A stretch of 17,783 bases of DNA from JADYZU01 sp964443055 (GTDB lineage Bacteria; Pseudomonadota; Alphaproteobacteria; Rhodobacterales; Rhodobacteraceae): the NCBI GenBank assembly GCA_964443055.1, contig CAYUBT010000035.1, positions 1 to 17,783 of the forward strand, given 5' to 3'. A program made the translations under genes and the position numbers. Below the pieces are notes generated by a model. The model saw nothing but the letters and a program-made list of their open reading frames with translations. It had not been told where the DNA came from and searched no databases. Positions 7,204 through 13,854 of the stretch are shown here, piece by piece (position 1 is the first letter of the stretch; every line of letters begins with the position of its first letter).

Positions 7204-7905
7204 CTATTCCTCGTTGTAGCGGTAGCCGATGCCGTAGAGCGTCTCGATCGCGCTGAAATCATCGTCGACCGAGCGCATCTTCTTGCGCAGGCGCTTGATG
7301 TGGCTGTCGATCGTGCGGTCATCGACATAGACCTGATCGTCATAGGCTACATCCATGAGCTGGTCGCGCGACTTCACGAAGCCGGGCCGCTGGGCAAGGG
7401 CCTGCAACAGCAGGAATTCCGTCACGGTGAGCGAGACGTCATGGCCCTTCCATGTCACCGAATGGCGCAAGGGGTCCATCGTCAGATGGCCGCGGACCAT
7501 GACCTTCTGTTCCTCGGTCAGGGCGACGGCGTCGCCCGAGATCGCCTCCTGGCGGCGCAGAAGGGCGCGGATGCGTTCGACCAGCAGGCGCTGGCTGAAA
7601 GGTTTCTTCACATAGTCGTCGGCCCCCATGCGCAGGCCGAGGAGTTCGTCGATCTCGTCGTCCTTCGAGGTGAGGAAGATGACCGGCATCGAGGTTTTCG
7701 TGCGCAGGCGTTGCAGGAGGTCCATTCCGTCCATGCGCGGCATCTTGATATCGAGTACGGCCATGTCGGGCATCCGGCGGCTGAACGCGTCGAGCGCGGC
7801 CTGGCCGTCGTTGTAGGTCTCGACCTCGAATCCTTCGGCCTCGAGCGTCATGGAGACGGATGTGAGAATATTGCGGTCGTCATCGACCAGCGCAATTTTT
7901 GACAT
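7204..7905 (-). CDS. chvI: Response regulator ChvI, OmpR/PhoB family
   Basis: This is the DNA-binding partner of ChvG, 233 residues. The receiver domain covers about 1-120, with acidic Asp8-Asp10, phospho-acceptor Asp52 (AVLDIKMPRMDG) and Lys101 (VKKPF). The winged-helix domain covers about 140-230, with the recognition region DDRTIDSHIKRLRKKM and the terminal GIGYRY typical of OmpR-type regulators. The ATG at 7905 is chosen from the MSKIALVDDDRNIL start and an AGGAG about 7 bases upstream. A longer open frame to 8016 adds unrelated residues. It is the first gene of the six-gene operon running down to HPr and is divergent from pckA. Confidence 0.96.
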   Translation of the reverse strand: MSKIALVDDDRNILTSVSMTLEAEGFEVETYNDGQAALDAFSRRMPDMAVLDIKMPRMDGMDLLQRLRTKTSMPVIFLTSKDDEIDELLGLRMGADDYVKKPFSQRLLVERIRALLRRQEAISGDAVALTEEQKVMVRGHLTMDPLRHSVTWKGHDVSLTVTEFLLLQALAQRPGFVKSRDQLMDVAYDDQVYVDDRTIDSHIKRLRKKMRSVDDDFSAIETLYGIGYRYNEE

Positions 7906-7986
7906 GGGCTGCTCCTGCCTGAGATGCTTTTCTTGTGCCTGTTGTTTTGTCGACCTTTCCCCTTTTTGAGGATGCGAATCAATCCC

Positions 7987-8005
7987 GAAGACGTGATTCG
8001 TCTTC
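7987..8005. promoter_or_regulatory. Palindrome upstream of chvI
   Basis: GAAGACG and CGTCTTC form a perfect 7-bp inverted repeat around TGATT. A second, offset repeat (GAATCA at 7976-7981 with TGATTC at 7994-7999) is interleaved. It lies about 80-100 bases upstream of the chvI start. It could be an operator for an unknown dimeric regulator or a leader hairpin. Confidence 0.35.
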
Positions 8006-8091
8006 TGATGCGCCACACGCCGGGCGTATTTATCACAGAAATGGGTGGCGGATTATTAACGCGGGCCGGTCAACCGGCGCATTGCAGCCGA

Positions 8092-8105
8092 TGGTTGCGC
8101 TAACA
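8092..8105. promoter_or_regulatory. Operator-like site 1 upstream of pckA (CceR/PckR type)
   Basis: TGGTTGCGCTAACA is an imperfect palindrome with a central CG and matches TGTTAGCGCTAACA at 12 of 14 positions. This resembles the LacI-family site I recall for CceR (Rhodobacter) and PckR (Sinorhizobium), which control pckA and central carbon genes. The consensus is from memory. The right half-site GCTAACA is perfect. Confidence 0.5.
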
Positions 8106-8111
8106 CGCAAG

Positions 8112-8125
8112 AGGTTGCGCTAACA
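8112..8125. promoter_or_regulatory. Operator-like site 2 upstream of pckA (CceR/PckR type)
   Basis: AGGTTGCGCTAACA repeats 13 identical bases of the site at 8092-8105 exactly 20 bases further on, close to two helical turns. Two copies on the same helix face suggest cooperative binding of a dimeric or tetrameric regulator. The site is ~75 bases upstream of the pckA start. Confidence 0.5.
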
Positions 8126-8142
8126 GGGAAAATCGCCCTGTT
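8122..8142 (+). other. Leader hairpin overlapping operator 2 of pckA
   Basis: AACAGGG (8122-8128) and CCCTGTT (8136-8142) form a perfect 7-bp stem with the loop AAAATCG. The left arm overlaps the second operator-like repeat. It may be an extra binding palindrome or an mRNA leader structure, depending on where transcription starts. Confidence 0.35.
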
Positions 8143-8199
8143 CATGCTGCAAAACCGCATGTTAGGCAGGGCCATCACCAGCAATCCGAGGGCAGAAAA

Positions 8200-9795
8200 G
8201 TGGAACATGGACGGGTCAATCCGGCAATGACTCTGGCGGCGCAGGGCTTCGGCGGGGCCGACGTGTTCTATAATCTCCCCGAGGCGAGGCTCGTCGAGGA
8301 GGCGCTCGCGCGCGGCGAGGGGAGGCTCGGGCTCGGCGGCGTCCTGCATGCGAACACCGGGCGTCATACCGGCCGCTCGCCGAAGGACAAGTTCGTCACC
8401 CGCACCGCCTCGACCGAGGATGTGATCTGGTGGGAAGCCAATGGCTCCATGCCGCCCGAGGGTTTTGCCCGCCTGCGCGAGGACATGTTCGCCCATGCGA
8501 AAGGGCTCGATCTCTTCGTGCAGGATCTGCACGCGGGGGCGGACCCGCTCCTGCGGCTGAACGTGCGCATCGTCACCCAGCTCGCCTGGCATTCACTGTT
8601 CGTGCGGCACCTGCTGCGGCGGCCGGAGGCGGCGGACCTGGACGATTTCGTCCCCGAATACACGCTCCTGAACCTGCCCGGCTTCAAGGCCGATCCCGAA
8701 CGCCATGGCTGCCGCTCGGAAACCGTGATCGCCTTCGATTTCGACGAGAAGCTCGTCCTTGTCGCCGGGACGGAATATGCGGGCGAGAACAAGAAGGCGG
8801 TCTTCACGCTGCTCAACTACCTGCTGCCAGCGCAGGGCGTCATGCCCATGCACTGCTCGGCCAATCACGCGCCGGGCAATCCGGTCGATACCGCGATCTT
8901 CTTCGGCCTTTCGGGCACCGGCAAGACGACGCTCTCGGCCGATCCGTCGCGCATGCTCATCGGCGACGACGAACATGGCTGGTCGGATCGCGGCGTCTTC
9001 AATTTCGAGGGCGGCTGCTACGCCAAGACGATCAATCTCTCGGCCGAGGCCGAGCCCTTCATCCACGCCACGACCCGTCGCTTTGCCAGCGTGATCGAGA
9101 ACATGGTCTGGGACGAGGAAACGCTCGAGATCGACTTCACGGACGACAGCCTCACGGCGAACACGCGCTGCGCCTATCCGCTCGAGGCGATCGAGAACGC
9201 CTCGCCCACCGGGCTGGGGGGGCATCCCAAGAATATCGTCATGCTGACCTGCGACGCCTTCGGGGTGCTGCCGCCCATCGCGCGGCTGACGCCCGCCCAG
9301 GCGATGTATCACTTCCTCTCAGGCTTCACGGCCAAGGTGGCGGGCACCGAACGCGGCGTGACCGAACCCGAACCCACCTTCTCCACCTGTTTCGGCGCGC
9401 CTTTCATGCCGCGCCGCCCCGAGGTCTATGGCGCGCTTCTGCGCGACAAGATGGCCGTCCATGGCGCAAGCTGCTGGCTCGTGAACACCGGCTGGTCGGG
9501 CGGGGCCTACGGGGTCGGACAGCGGATGCCCATTGCCGCGACCCGCGCGCTTCTGAGTGCGGCGCTTGACGGCACCCTTGCCGAGGGGCGTTTCCGCAAG
9601 GATCCGTTCTTCGGCTTCGATGTGCCGGTTGCCGTCGAAGGCGTGGAGCCCGACATTCTCGATCCGCGCCGGACCTGGGCCGATCCCGATGCCTATGACG
9701 CGCAGGCGCGCAGGCTCGTGGCGATGTTCTCGGACAATTTCGAGCAATATCTTCCTCATATCGACGAGGACGTGCGCGCGGCTGCCATCGGCTGA
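8200..9795 (+). CDS. pckA: Phosphoenolpyruvate carboxykinase (ATP)
   Basis: This enzyme decarboxylates and phosphorylates oxaloacetate to PEP using ATP, the entry step of gluconeogenesis. It has 531 residues, the normal length for the ATP-type enzyme. Visible motifs are TGRSPKDKF (about residues 57-65), the P-loop GLSGTGKTTLS (from Gly236), the metal-binding kinase-2 element IGDDEHGW and FNFEGGCYAKTINL, and the C-terminal WLVNTGWSGG. The start is a GTG at 8200 with GAGGG about 8 bases upstream. MEHGRVNPAMTL aligns with the usual GRVNP start of rhodobacterial PckA, which favours GTG over the internal ATG at 8227. It is divergent from chvI and convergent with phyR, with a 21-base gap. Confidence 0.96.
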   Translation: MEHGRVNPAMTLAAQGFGGADVFYNLPEARLVEEALARGEGRLGLGGVLHANTGRHTGRSPKDKFVTRTASTEDVIWWEANGSMPPEGFARLREDMFAHAKGLDLFVQDLHAGADPLLRLNVRIVTQLAWHSLFVRHLLRRPEAADLDDFVPEYTLLNLPGFKADPERHGCRSETVIAFDFDEKLVLVAGTEYAGENKKAVFTLLNYLLPAQGVMPMHCSANHAPGNPVDTAIFFGLSGTGKTTLSADPSRMLIGDDEHGWSDRGVFNFEGGCYAKTINLSAEAEPFIHATTRRFASVIENMVWDEETLEIDFTDDSLTANTRCAYPLEAIENASPTGLGGHPKNIVMLTCDAFGVLPPIARLTPAQAMYHFLSGFTAKVAGTERGVTEPEPTFSTCFGAPFMPRRPEVYGALLRDKMAVHGASCWLVNTGWSGGAYGVGQRMPIAATRALLSAALDGTLAEGRFRKDPFFGFDVPVAVEGVEPDILDPRRTWADPDAYDAQARRLVAMFSDNFEQYLPHIDEDVRAAAIG

Positions 9796-9816
9796 CCGCC
9801 GCCGCCCCGCTTCTGG

Positions 9817-10626
9817 TCAGGCCGTCAGCGTTGCCGTGCTCGAGAAGAACATCGCCTGGCTGACGGCCGAGCGGACCTGATCCTCGGCATAGGGTTTGGA
9901 GATCAGGAAGGCCGGTTCGGGCCGTTCGCCCGTCAGGAAGCGTTCGGGAAATGCCGTGATGAAGATCACCGGCGTGTCGGCGAAACGGGCGAGGATGTCG
10001 TTGACCGCGTCGATCCCCGACGAATTGTCCGCCAGTTGAATGTCGGCGAGGATCAGGTCCGGGCGCTCGCGCGCGGCAAGCGCTACAGCTTCGCTGCGGG
10101 TGCTGGCCACGCCGGTCACCCTGTGGCCCATCTCCTCGACGATGGCGGAGAGGTCGAGGGCGATGATTGCCTCGTCCTCGATCACCATCACCCGCCCGGC
10201 GATGGCCTCCTTCATCTGGTTGTGGGCGATGTCGATCAACTGGGTCACCTCGTCGGGTGGCACCTGCATGACCTTTCCGATCTGTGCGGGAGAGAACCGC
10301 TCGATCGACGACAGCAACAGGGCCTCGCGGGTAAGGGGCGTGAGGTTGGCCATATGCTGCTGCGCGATCTGCGAAAGCTCGGTGTCAGGCTCACCCAGAG
10401 GGGCACCCGCGCTCTGCCAGATCAGGTGGAAGGCGCGGAACAGCGGCAGTTTCACATCGTCCTCGTCGTCGAGGATCGATGTGTCGACCAGCAGGCTTTC
10501 CAGTGTCGCGGCGGCGAAACGGTCGCCGCTGGACTGGCTGCCCGTCAGGGCGCGCGCATAGCGGCGCAGATAGGGCAGAGCCTCGCCGACGCGGGTGACG
10601 AGGTCGTGAGTGTCTTGCGATGCCAT
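9817..10626 (-). CDS. phyR: General stress response regulator PhyR
   Basis: This is the anti-anti-sigma switch of the alphaproteobacterial general stress response. When phosphorylated, its sigma-like domain sequesters NepR and frees EcfG. It has 269 residues. The N-terminal sigma-like domain (about 1-140) includes LPYLRRYARALTGSQ, LTPLTREALLL and the sigma-4-like FSPAQIGKVM. The C-terminal receiver domain (about 144-262) has VIEDE (148-152), phospho-acceptor Asp195 (LILADIQLAD), the FITAFPERFL segment typical of this receiver class and Lys244. The ATG at 10626 has GGAGG 9 bases upstream. It is divergent from nepR and has an EcfG-type promoter in the shared gap, so it is probably autoregulated by the response it controls. 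Confidence 0.96.
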   Translation of the reverse strand: MASQDTHDLVTRVGEALPYLRRYARALTGSQSSGDRFAAATLESLLVDTSILDDEDDVKLPLFRAFHLIWQSAGAPLGEPDTELSQIAQQHMANLTPLTREALLLSSIERFSPAQIGKVMQVPPDEVTQLIDIAHNQMKEAIAGRVMVIEDEAIIALDLSAIVEEMGHRVTGVASTRSEAVALAARERPDLILADIQLADNSSGIDAVNDILARFADTPVIFITAFPERFLTGERPEPAFLISKPYAEDQVRSAVSQAMFFSSTATLTA

Positions 10627-10657
10627 TGGTTTCTGTCCTCCGGGGCTCCCCTTGCAG

Positions 10658-10682
10658 GGAACCGAACGCTTGGCGTCGCGTT
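10658..10682 (+). promoter_or_regulatory. EcfG-type promoter of nepR-ecfG-kinase
   Basis: GGAAC (10658-10662) and CGTT (10679-10682) are separated by 16 bases on the plus strand. The implied start is about 10690, ~27 bases before nepR. It overlaps the opposing phyR promoter almost completely within one palindrome. Confidence 0.87.
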
Positions 10683-10689
10683 TGGTTCC
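10665..10689 (-). promoter_or_regulatory. EcfG-type promoter of phyR
   Basis: On the minus strand GGAAC (10689-10685) and CGTT (10668-10665) are separated by 16 bases, a perfect match to the EcfG consensus GGAAC-N16/17-CGTT. The implied start is ~30 bases before the phyR ATG. Confidence 0.85.
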
Positions 10690-10716
10690 CGTGTAACCTG
10701 ACATCAGGCCGGAAAC

Positions 10717-10899
10717 ATGATCGAAGCAATGACAAAAGATGATAGCGAGGCACGGCTGCGGCAGGTGATCGACGAGAGCCTGAAGCAGGTTTACGATGAT
10801 GCCCTGAAGCAGGAAGTCCCCGAGCGGTTCCTGAACCTGCTGGCGCAACTGCGTGAAGCCGAAGCCGCAAAGAAGCAGAGCGAAGGGGGCGACGCATGA
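10717..10899 (+). CDS. nepR: Anti-sigma factor NepR
   Basis: This is a small anti-sigma factor that binds EcfG in unstressed cells and is captured by phosphorylated PhyR. It has 60 residues: a charged N-terminus, then two predicted helices around IDESLKQVYDDALKQ and the family core VPERFLNLLAQLRE. The ATG at 10717 is used. An in-frame ATG at 10729 (MTKDD) is an alternative, and neither has a strong ribosome-binding site. Its stop overlaps the ecfG ATG by four bases (ATGA), giving coupled synthesis of anti-sigma and sigma factor. Confidence 0.93.
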   Translation: MIEAMTKDDSEARLRQVIDESLKQVYDDALKQEVPERFLNLLAQLREAEAAKKQSEGGDA

Positions 10900-11471
10900 A
10901 CCGGCCGCCACCGCCGCAGGCCGATCCGCGCGACGCCATCCTGGAACATCTCGCTGCCTTGCGTGCCTTCGCCATCTCGCTCACGCGGGACATGTCCGCA
11001 GCCGACGACCTGGTGCAGGAGACCATCGTCAAGGCGTGGACGAATTTCGACAAGTTCACGGAGGGCACGAATCTCAAGGCCTGGCTTTTCACGATTCTTC
11101 GCAACATCTTCTTTTCGAGCCGTCGCAAGCGCACGCGCGAGGTCGAGGATCCCGAAGGTGTCTATACTGCGGGCCTGTCGGTCAGACCGGACCATGACGG
11201 GCGGCTCGTCTATGGCGAGTTCCAGCGGGCATTCGATCAGTTGTCCCCCGAACATCGCGAAGTCCTGATCCTGGTCGGTGCCTCCGGGTTTTCCTGCGAG
11301 GAAGCTGCCGAGATGATGGGCGTTGCCGTAGGCACGGTCAAAAGCCGCACCAGCCGCGCGCGCAAGCGCCTGGCGGAGCTGATGGACCTGTCCGAAGGCG
11401 AGGATGTGCTGGCCGAGGAATCTGCCCTGACTCTCGCGGTGGTCGGAAAGCCCGGTGCCCATGCAGCATGA
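10896..11471 (+). CDS. ecfG: ECF sigma factor EcfG (general stress response)
   Basis: This is an extracytoplasmic-function sigma factor that directs RNA polymerase to GGAAC...CGTT promoters under stress. It has 191 residues. Region sigma-2 (about 15-78) contains ISLTRDMSAADDLVQETIVK and AWLFTILRN. Region sigma-4 (about 107-162) contains LSPEHREVLILVGASGFSCE and the helix-turn-helix VAVGTVKSRTSRARKRL. The ~28-residue tail after sigma-4 (EGEDVLAEESALTLAVVG) is unconserved. The position between nepR and a histidine kinase, opposite phyR, is the standard locus for this sigma factor. Both gene junctions are four-base ATGA overlaps. Confidence 0.95.
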   Translation: MNRPPPPQADPRDAILEHLAALRAFAISLTRDMSAADDLVQETIVKAWTNFDKFTEGTNLKAWLFTILRNIFFSSRRKRTREVEDPEGVYTAGLSVRPDHDGRLVYGEFQRAFDQLSPEHREVLILVGASGFSCEEAAEMMGVAVGTVKSRTSRARKRLAELMDLSEGEDVLAEESALTLAVVGKPGAHAA

Positions 11472-13315
11472 CTGACAGCGGAGACGGAACCGCACATTCG
11501 ATATCCGCACCCGCCGCGCCCATGCGGCGGGTGCCGATCCACAGGCGTCTCGGCACCCGGTTCGTGCTGGTGCTGGCCGTGGCCCTGCTGCCGATCGGCA
11601 CCGTATCGGCCTATATGACGGCGCAGGTCCAGGCGCGGATGGAGGCGCAGGCCCAGGCCGCGCTCCTGGGCGAGACACTGCGCGCCGCAACCCCGGAGAT
11701 TGGCCTGATCCAGCAGGCGCGCGGCCTGGTGGCGGGGCTGGCAACGGTCTTGCGCGACATGCCCGACGATGCTGCCTGTCAGGCTCTGATGCAGCGTGCG
11801 CAGCAGGAGATTTCGCGGGCGTCGCTGGTGTCGTTCATTCCGGCCACGGGCCGGATGACCTGTTCATCGACCGGGCAGGACCACGATTTCAGCGGTCATC
11901 CGTTGTTCGACCGTCTTGCCGCCGGGCAGGGCCCGGACCTGAGGACGGTCAGGCAGGCGCCGCTTTCGGGAATGTCGGTTCTGGCGATCTCGCATCCCGT
12001 CTCCGGCCGGCAGGGGGAGTATCTGGGCCATGTCAGCGTCTTCCTGCCGCACGGCACGATCGAGCAGCTGAGCAGACCCGATCCCGTTGCGTGGACGACC
12101 CAGGAGCGCACGATCAGCTTCCTGACCTTCGACGGCCAGGGCGAGGTTCTGACCGCGGGTGCCGGGGTCGAGGATGCGGGACGCAATATCCCGCGCGATC
12201 GCTCGCTTCTGTCGGTGGTCGGGCAGCCGTCGTCGGTGTTCCGGGCGCGTTCGGTGGCAGGCGAGTGGCGCAACTTCGCCGTCGTGCGGCTGGTCGATGA
12301 CGAATTGTATCTGCTGGGAAGCTGGGCCGCCCGGGAGACGGGCACCATGACTCTCGCCGCGCTTTCGCCCTATCTCCCCACGGCGCTGATGCTGATCGTC
12401 GGGCTGATCGTGGCGAGCTGGGCCTCGGAGCGGCTGGTCACGCGGCATGTGCGGTTGCTGAACCGCTGGATGGCGCGCTTCGCGGCGGGCGATCGCCACC
12501 GATACGAGAACCGGGTGCGCAACGCTCCCGCCGAACTGATGGCTCTGGGGCAGGCCTTCTCGGATCTGAGCCGGACCATCACCCGGGGCGAGGCCGAACT
12601 CGAGAACATGATTCATCAGCGCGAGGTCCTGCTGCGCGAGGTTCACCACCGGGTGAAGAACAACATGCAACTGATGGCCTCGATCATGAGCCTGCAGCGC
12701 CGTAACGCCGCCACGCCCGAGGCGCGCCGCCTGATCAAGGGTTTGCAGGATCGGATGATCAGCCTCGCGACCATTCACAGGGGCCTCTACCAGACCAGCG
12801 GTCTGGCGGATGTGCGCGCCGACGAACTCCTTGGCGACATCATCCCGCAGATCGTGCGACTGGCCCTCCCCTCCGAGGCGGCGGTGTCGGTCATCACCGA
12901 TCTTGACGTCATCCGCATGACCCCGGACCAGGCCGTGCCCATGGCGCTGTTCCTGACCGAGGCGGTCGGCAAGGCGGGACGGGCGGTCGCGACCCTGCCG
13001 CCGGGCACCGCACGGGTCGGGATCTCGTTCCGGAAGCGGGGCGAGCAGGACGTGGTCCTGCGGGTCGCCCATACCCGACCGGCCGGGCCCGCGCCCGAAA
13101 CGGCGGACGAGGTCGACCCGGTGGCCGGGCTGGGCATGCGCCTGCTGCACACTTTCGCGGGCCAGCTTGGCGGCAGCCTCGAATCCGGGAGTCTGGAGGA
13201 CGAGCAGTTCGACAGCCTGCGCTTCGCGCTGCGCAATCTCTCGGAAGCCGAGGTGCGGCCCGTGGCCGGGAGCCGCGTTGATCCGGCTGCCACGCCTCTT
13301 GCCGACACCCCGTGA
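11468..13315 (+). CDS. HisKA_2/HWE-type sensor histidine kinase of the GSR locus, degenerate ATPase
   Basis: This is a membrane sensor kinase, 615 residues, the likely upstream partner of PhyR. TM1 is about 31-50, an extracytoplasmic sensor domain about 51-296 (with a pair of Cys, 104 and 132), TM2 about 300-319, then a HAMP-like linker. The phospho-acceptor motif LREVHHRVKNNMQLM (His394) and IMSLQRR identify the HisKA_2/HWE class. The ATPase domain (about 450-590) is unusual. The N-box reads TEAVGKA (497-503), with Lys502 where the Mg-binding Asn of NELxTNA is expected. The G1 box reads AHTRPAG (534-540), without the DxGxG Asp. G2 GLGMRLL is kept. It may be a phosphatase, a pseudokinase or a dimer partner. 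It overlaps ecfG by four bases. Confidence 0.88.
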   Translation: MTDSGDGTAHSISAPAAPMRRVPIHRRLGTRFVLVLAVALLPIGTVSAYMTAQVQARMEAQAQAALLGETLRAATPEIGLIQQARGLVAGLATVLRDMPDDAACQALMQRAQQEISRASLVSFIPATGRMTCSSTGQDHDFSGHPLFDRLAAGQGPDLRTVRQAPLSGMSVLAISHPVSGRQGEYLGHVSVFLPHGTIEQLSRPDPVAWTTQERTISFLTFDGQGEVLTAGAGVEDAGRNIPRDRSLLSVVGQPSSVFRARSVAGEWRNFAVVRLVDDELYLLGSWAARETGTMTLAALSPYLPTALMLIVGLIVASWASERLVTRHVRLLNRWMARFAAGDRHRYENRVRNAPAELMALGQAFSDLSRTITRGEAELENMIHQREVLLREVHHRVKNNMQLMASIMSLQRRNAATPEARRLIKGLQDRMISLATIHRGLYQTSGLADVRADELLGDIIPQIVRLALPSEAAVSVITDLDVIRMTPDQAVPMALFLTEAVGKAGRAVATLPPGTARVGISFRKRGEQDVVLRVAHTRPAGPAPETADEVDPVAGLGMRLLHTFAGQLGGSLESGSLEDEQFDSLRFALRNLSEAEVRPVAGSRVDPAATPLADTP

Positions 13316-13330
13316 TGCGACCGACGGGCA

Positions 13331-13356
13331 GGAACCCGATCCGCCCCGAAAGCGTT
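13331..13356 (+). promoter_or_regulatory. EcfG-type promoter of the CsbD-like gene
   Basis: GGAAC (13331-13335) and CGTT (13353-13356) are separated by 17 bases. They lie just after the kinase stop and ~50 bases before the CsbD-like start, with an expected transcription start near 13364. Confidence 0.8.
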
Positions 13357-13406
13357 TCTTCCATGCCTGCCGCCGACATGGCGTGCATATCCCCAAGAGG
13401 AGAGAA

Positions 13407-13607
13407 ATGATGAACTGGGATCAAGTCGAAGGCAAATGGACCCAACTCAAGGGTGCGGCCAAGGAAGCCTGGGGCAAGCTGACCGACGACGAGCTCGACC
13501 AGATCGCCGGCACGCGCGACAAGCTGGTCGGCAAGGTGCAGGAGAAATACGGCAACAGCCGCGAAGAGGCGGAAAAGGCCGTGGACGACTGGAACAGCAG
13601 GCTCTGA
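13407..13607 (+). CDS. CsbD-like general stress protein
   Basis: This is a small, highly charged cytoplasmic protein of the CsbD family (66 residues), a group repeatedly found among general-stress regulons with no defined biochemical activity. The sequence opens with MMNWDQVEGKWTQLKGAAKE, followed by WGKLTDDELDQIAGTRDKLV and EKYGNSREEAEKAVDDW, which are the family hallmarks. The ATG at 13407 has an excellent purine-rich ribosome-binding site (AAGAGGAGAG at 13395-13404). A second ATG follows immediately. It has its own EcfG promoter and a strong terminator 30 bases after the stop, so it is a single-gene unit. Confidence 0.93.
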   Translation: MMNWDQVEGKWTQLKGAAKEAWGKLTDDELDQIAGTRDKLVGKVQEKYGNSREEAEKAVDDWNSRL

Positions 13608-13638
13608 TTCGCGCGCGATCAGGCCCGAGGACGAATGT

Positions 13639-13671
13639 GGCGGCGCCCCTCGCGGGCGCCGCCGGTGTTTT
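13639..13671 (+). terminator. Intrinsic terminator of the CsbD-like gene
   Basis: A perfect 10-bp GC stem (GGCGGCGCCC at 13639-13648, complement at 13654-13663) with loop CTCGC is followed by GGTGTTTT. Confidence 0.8.
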
Positions 13672-13710
13672 GCGGCCCTGTCGCACGGGCTCCGACTCCA
13701 TCGCTCCTGT

Positions 13711-13789
13711 CGTCATTGCGAGCGCAGCGAAGCAACCCGGTCCTCACGCCGCTGGCGTGCCGCGTCGGCTGCGGCTCCTCGCAATGACG
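13711..13789. repeat. 79-bp palindromic intergenic repeat, copy 1
   Basis: The element is bounded by CGTCATTGCG and its inverted complement CGCAATGACG (13780-13789). Next to the left end is GAGCGCAGCGAAGCAACCCG. A second copy of identical length lies inverted at 17578-17656. The CGTCATTGCGAG...GAAGCAACC core belongs to a widely dispersed class of palindromic intergenic repeats in bacterial genomes. It sits between the terminators of two converging transcription units. Confidence 0.85.
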
Positions 13790-13792
13790 ATG

Positions 13793-13821
13793 GGAAAGGC
13801 GGCCAATCCGGCCGCCTTTCC
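13793..13821. terminator. Terminator hairpin of the minus-strand membrane operon
   Basis: A perfect 12-bp stem (GGAAAGGCGGCC at 13793-13804, complement at 13810-13821) with loop AATCC, located 33 bases past the end of the DUF3618-like gene. The stem carries its own T-rich side (CCTTTCC). Its symmetry would allow it to work on both strands. Confidence 0.65.
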
Positions 13822-13854
13822 GTCATGCCCGGGGGTCTGTCGCGGTGCCGGGCC

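Larger units (their letters stand above)
7906..8199. promoter_or_regulatory. chvI-pckA divergent control region
   Basis: This 294-base gap must hold the promoters of both the chvI operon (leftward) and pckA (rightward). It is clearly more AT-rich than its surroundings. It contains a palindrome nearer chvI (7987-8005), two tandem operator-like repeats (8092-8105 and 8112-8125) and a hairpin (8122-8142) nearer pckA. I could not assign a convincing -35/-10 pair for either gene by eye. Confidence 0.7.

Noticed and set aside
5314..7902. Very long plus-strand open frame (862 codons) opposite chvI/chvG/hprK
   Set aside because: It is antisense to three confidently identified genes, rich in D, R, G and H with no recognisable domain, and lacks a ribosome-binding site. 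Long antisense frames are expected at this GC content.
13590..13615. GGAAC followed after 16 bases by CGCG at the end of the CsbD-like gene
   Set aside because: The -10 position does not match CGTT and the site lies inside a coding region just before a terminator.
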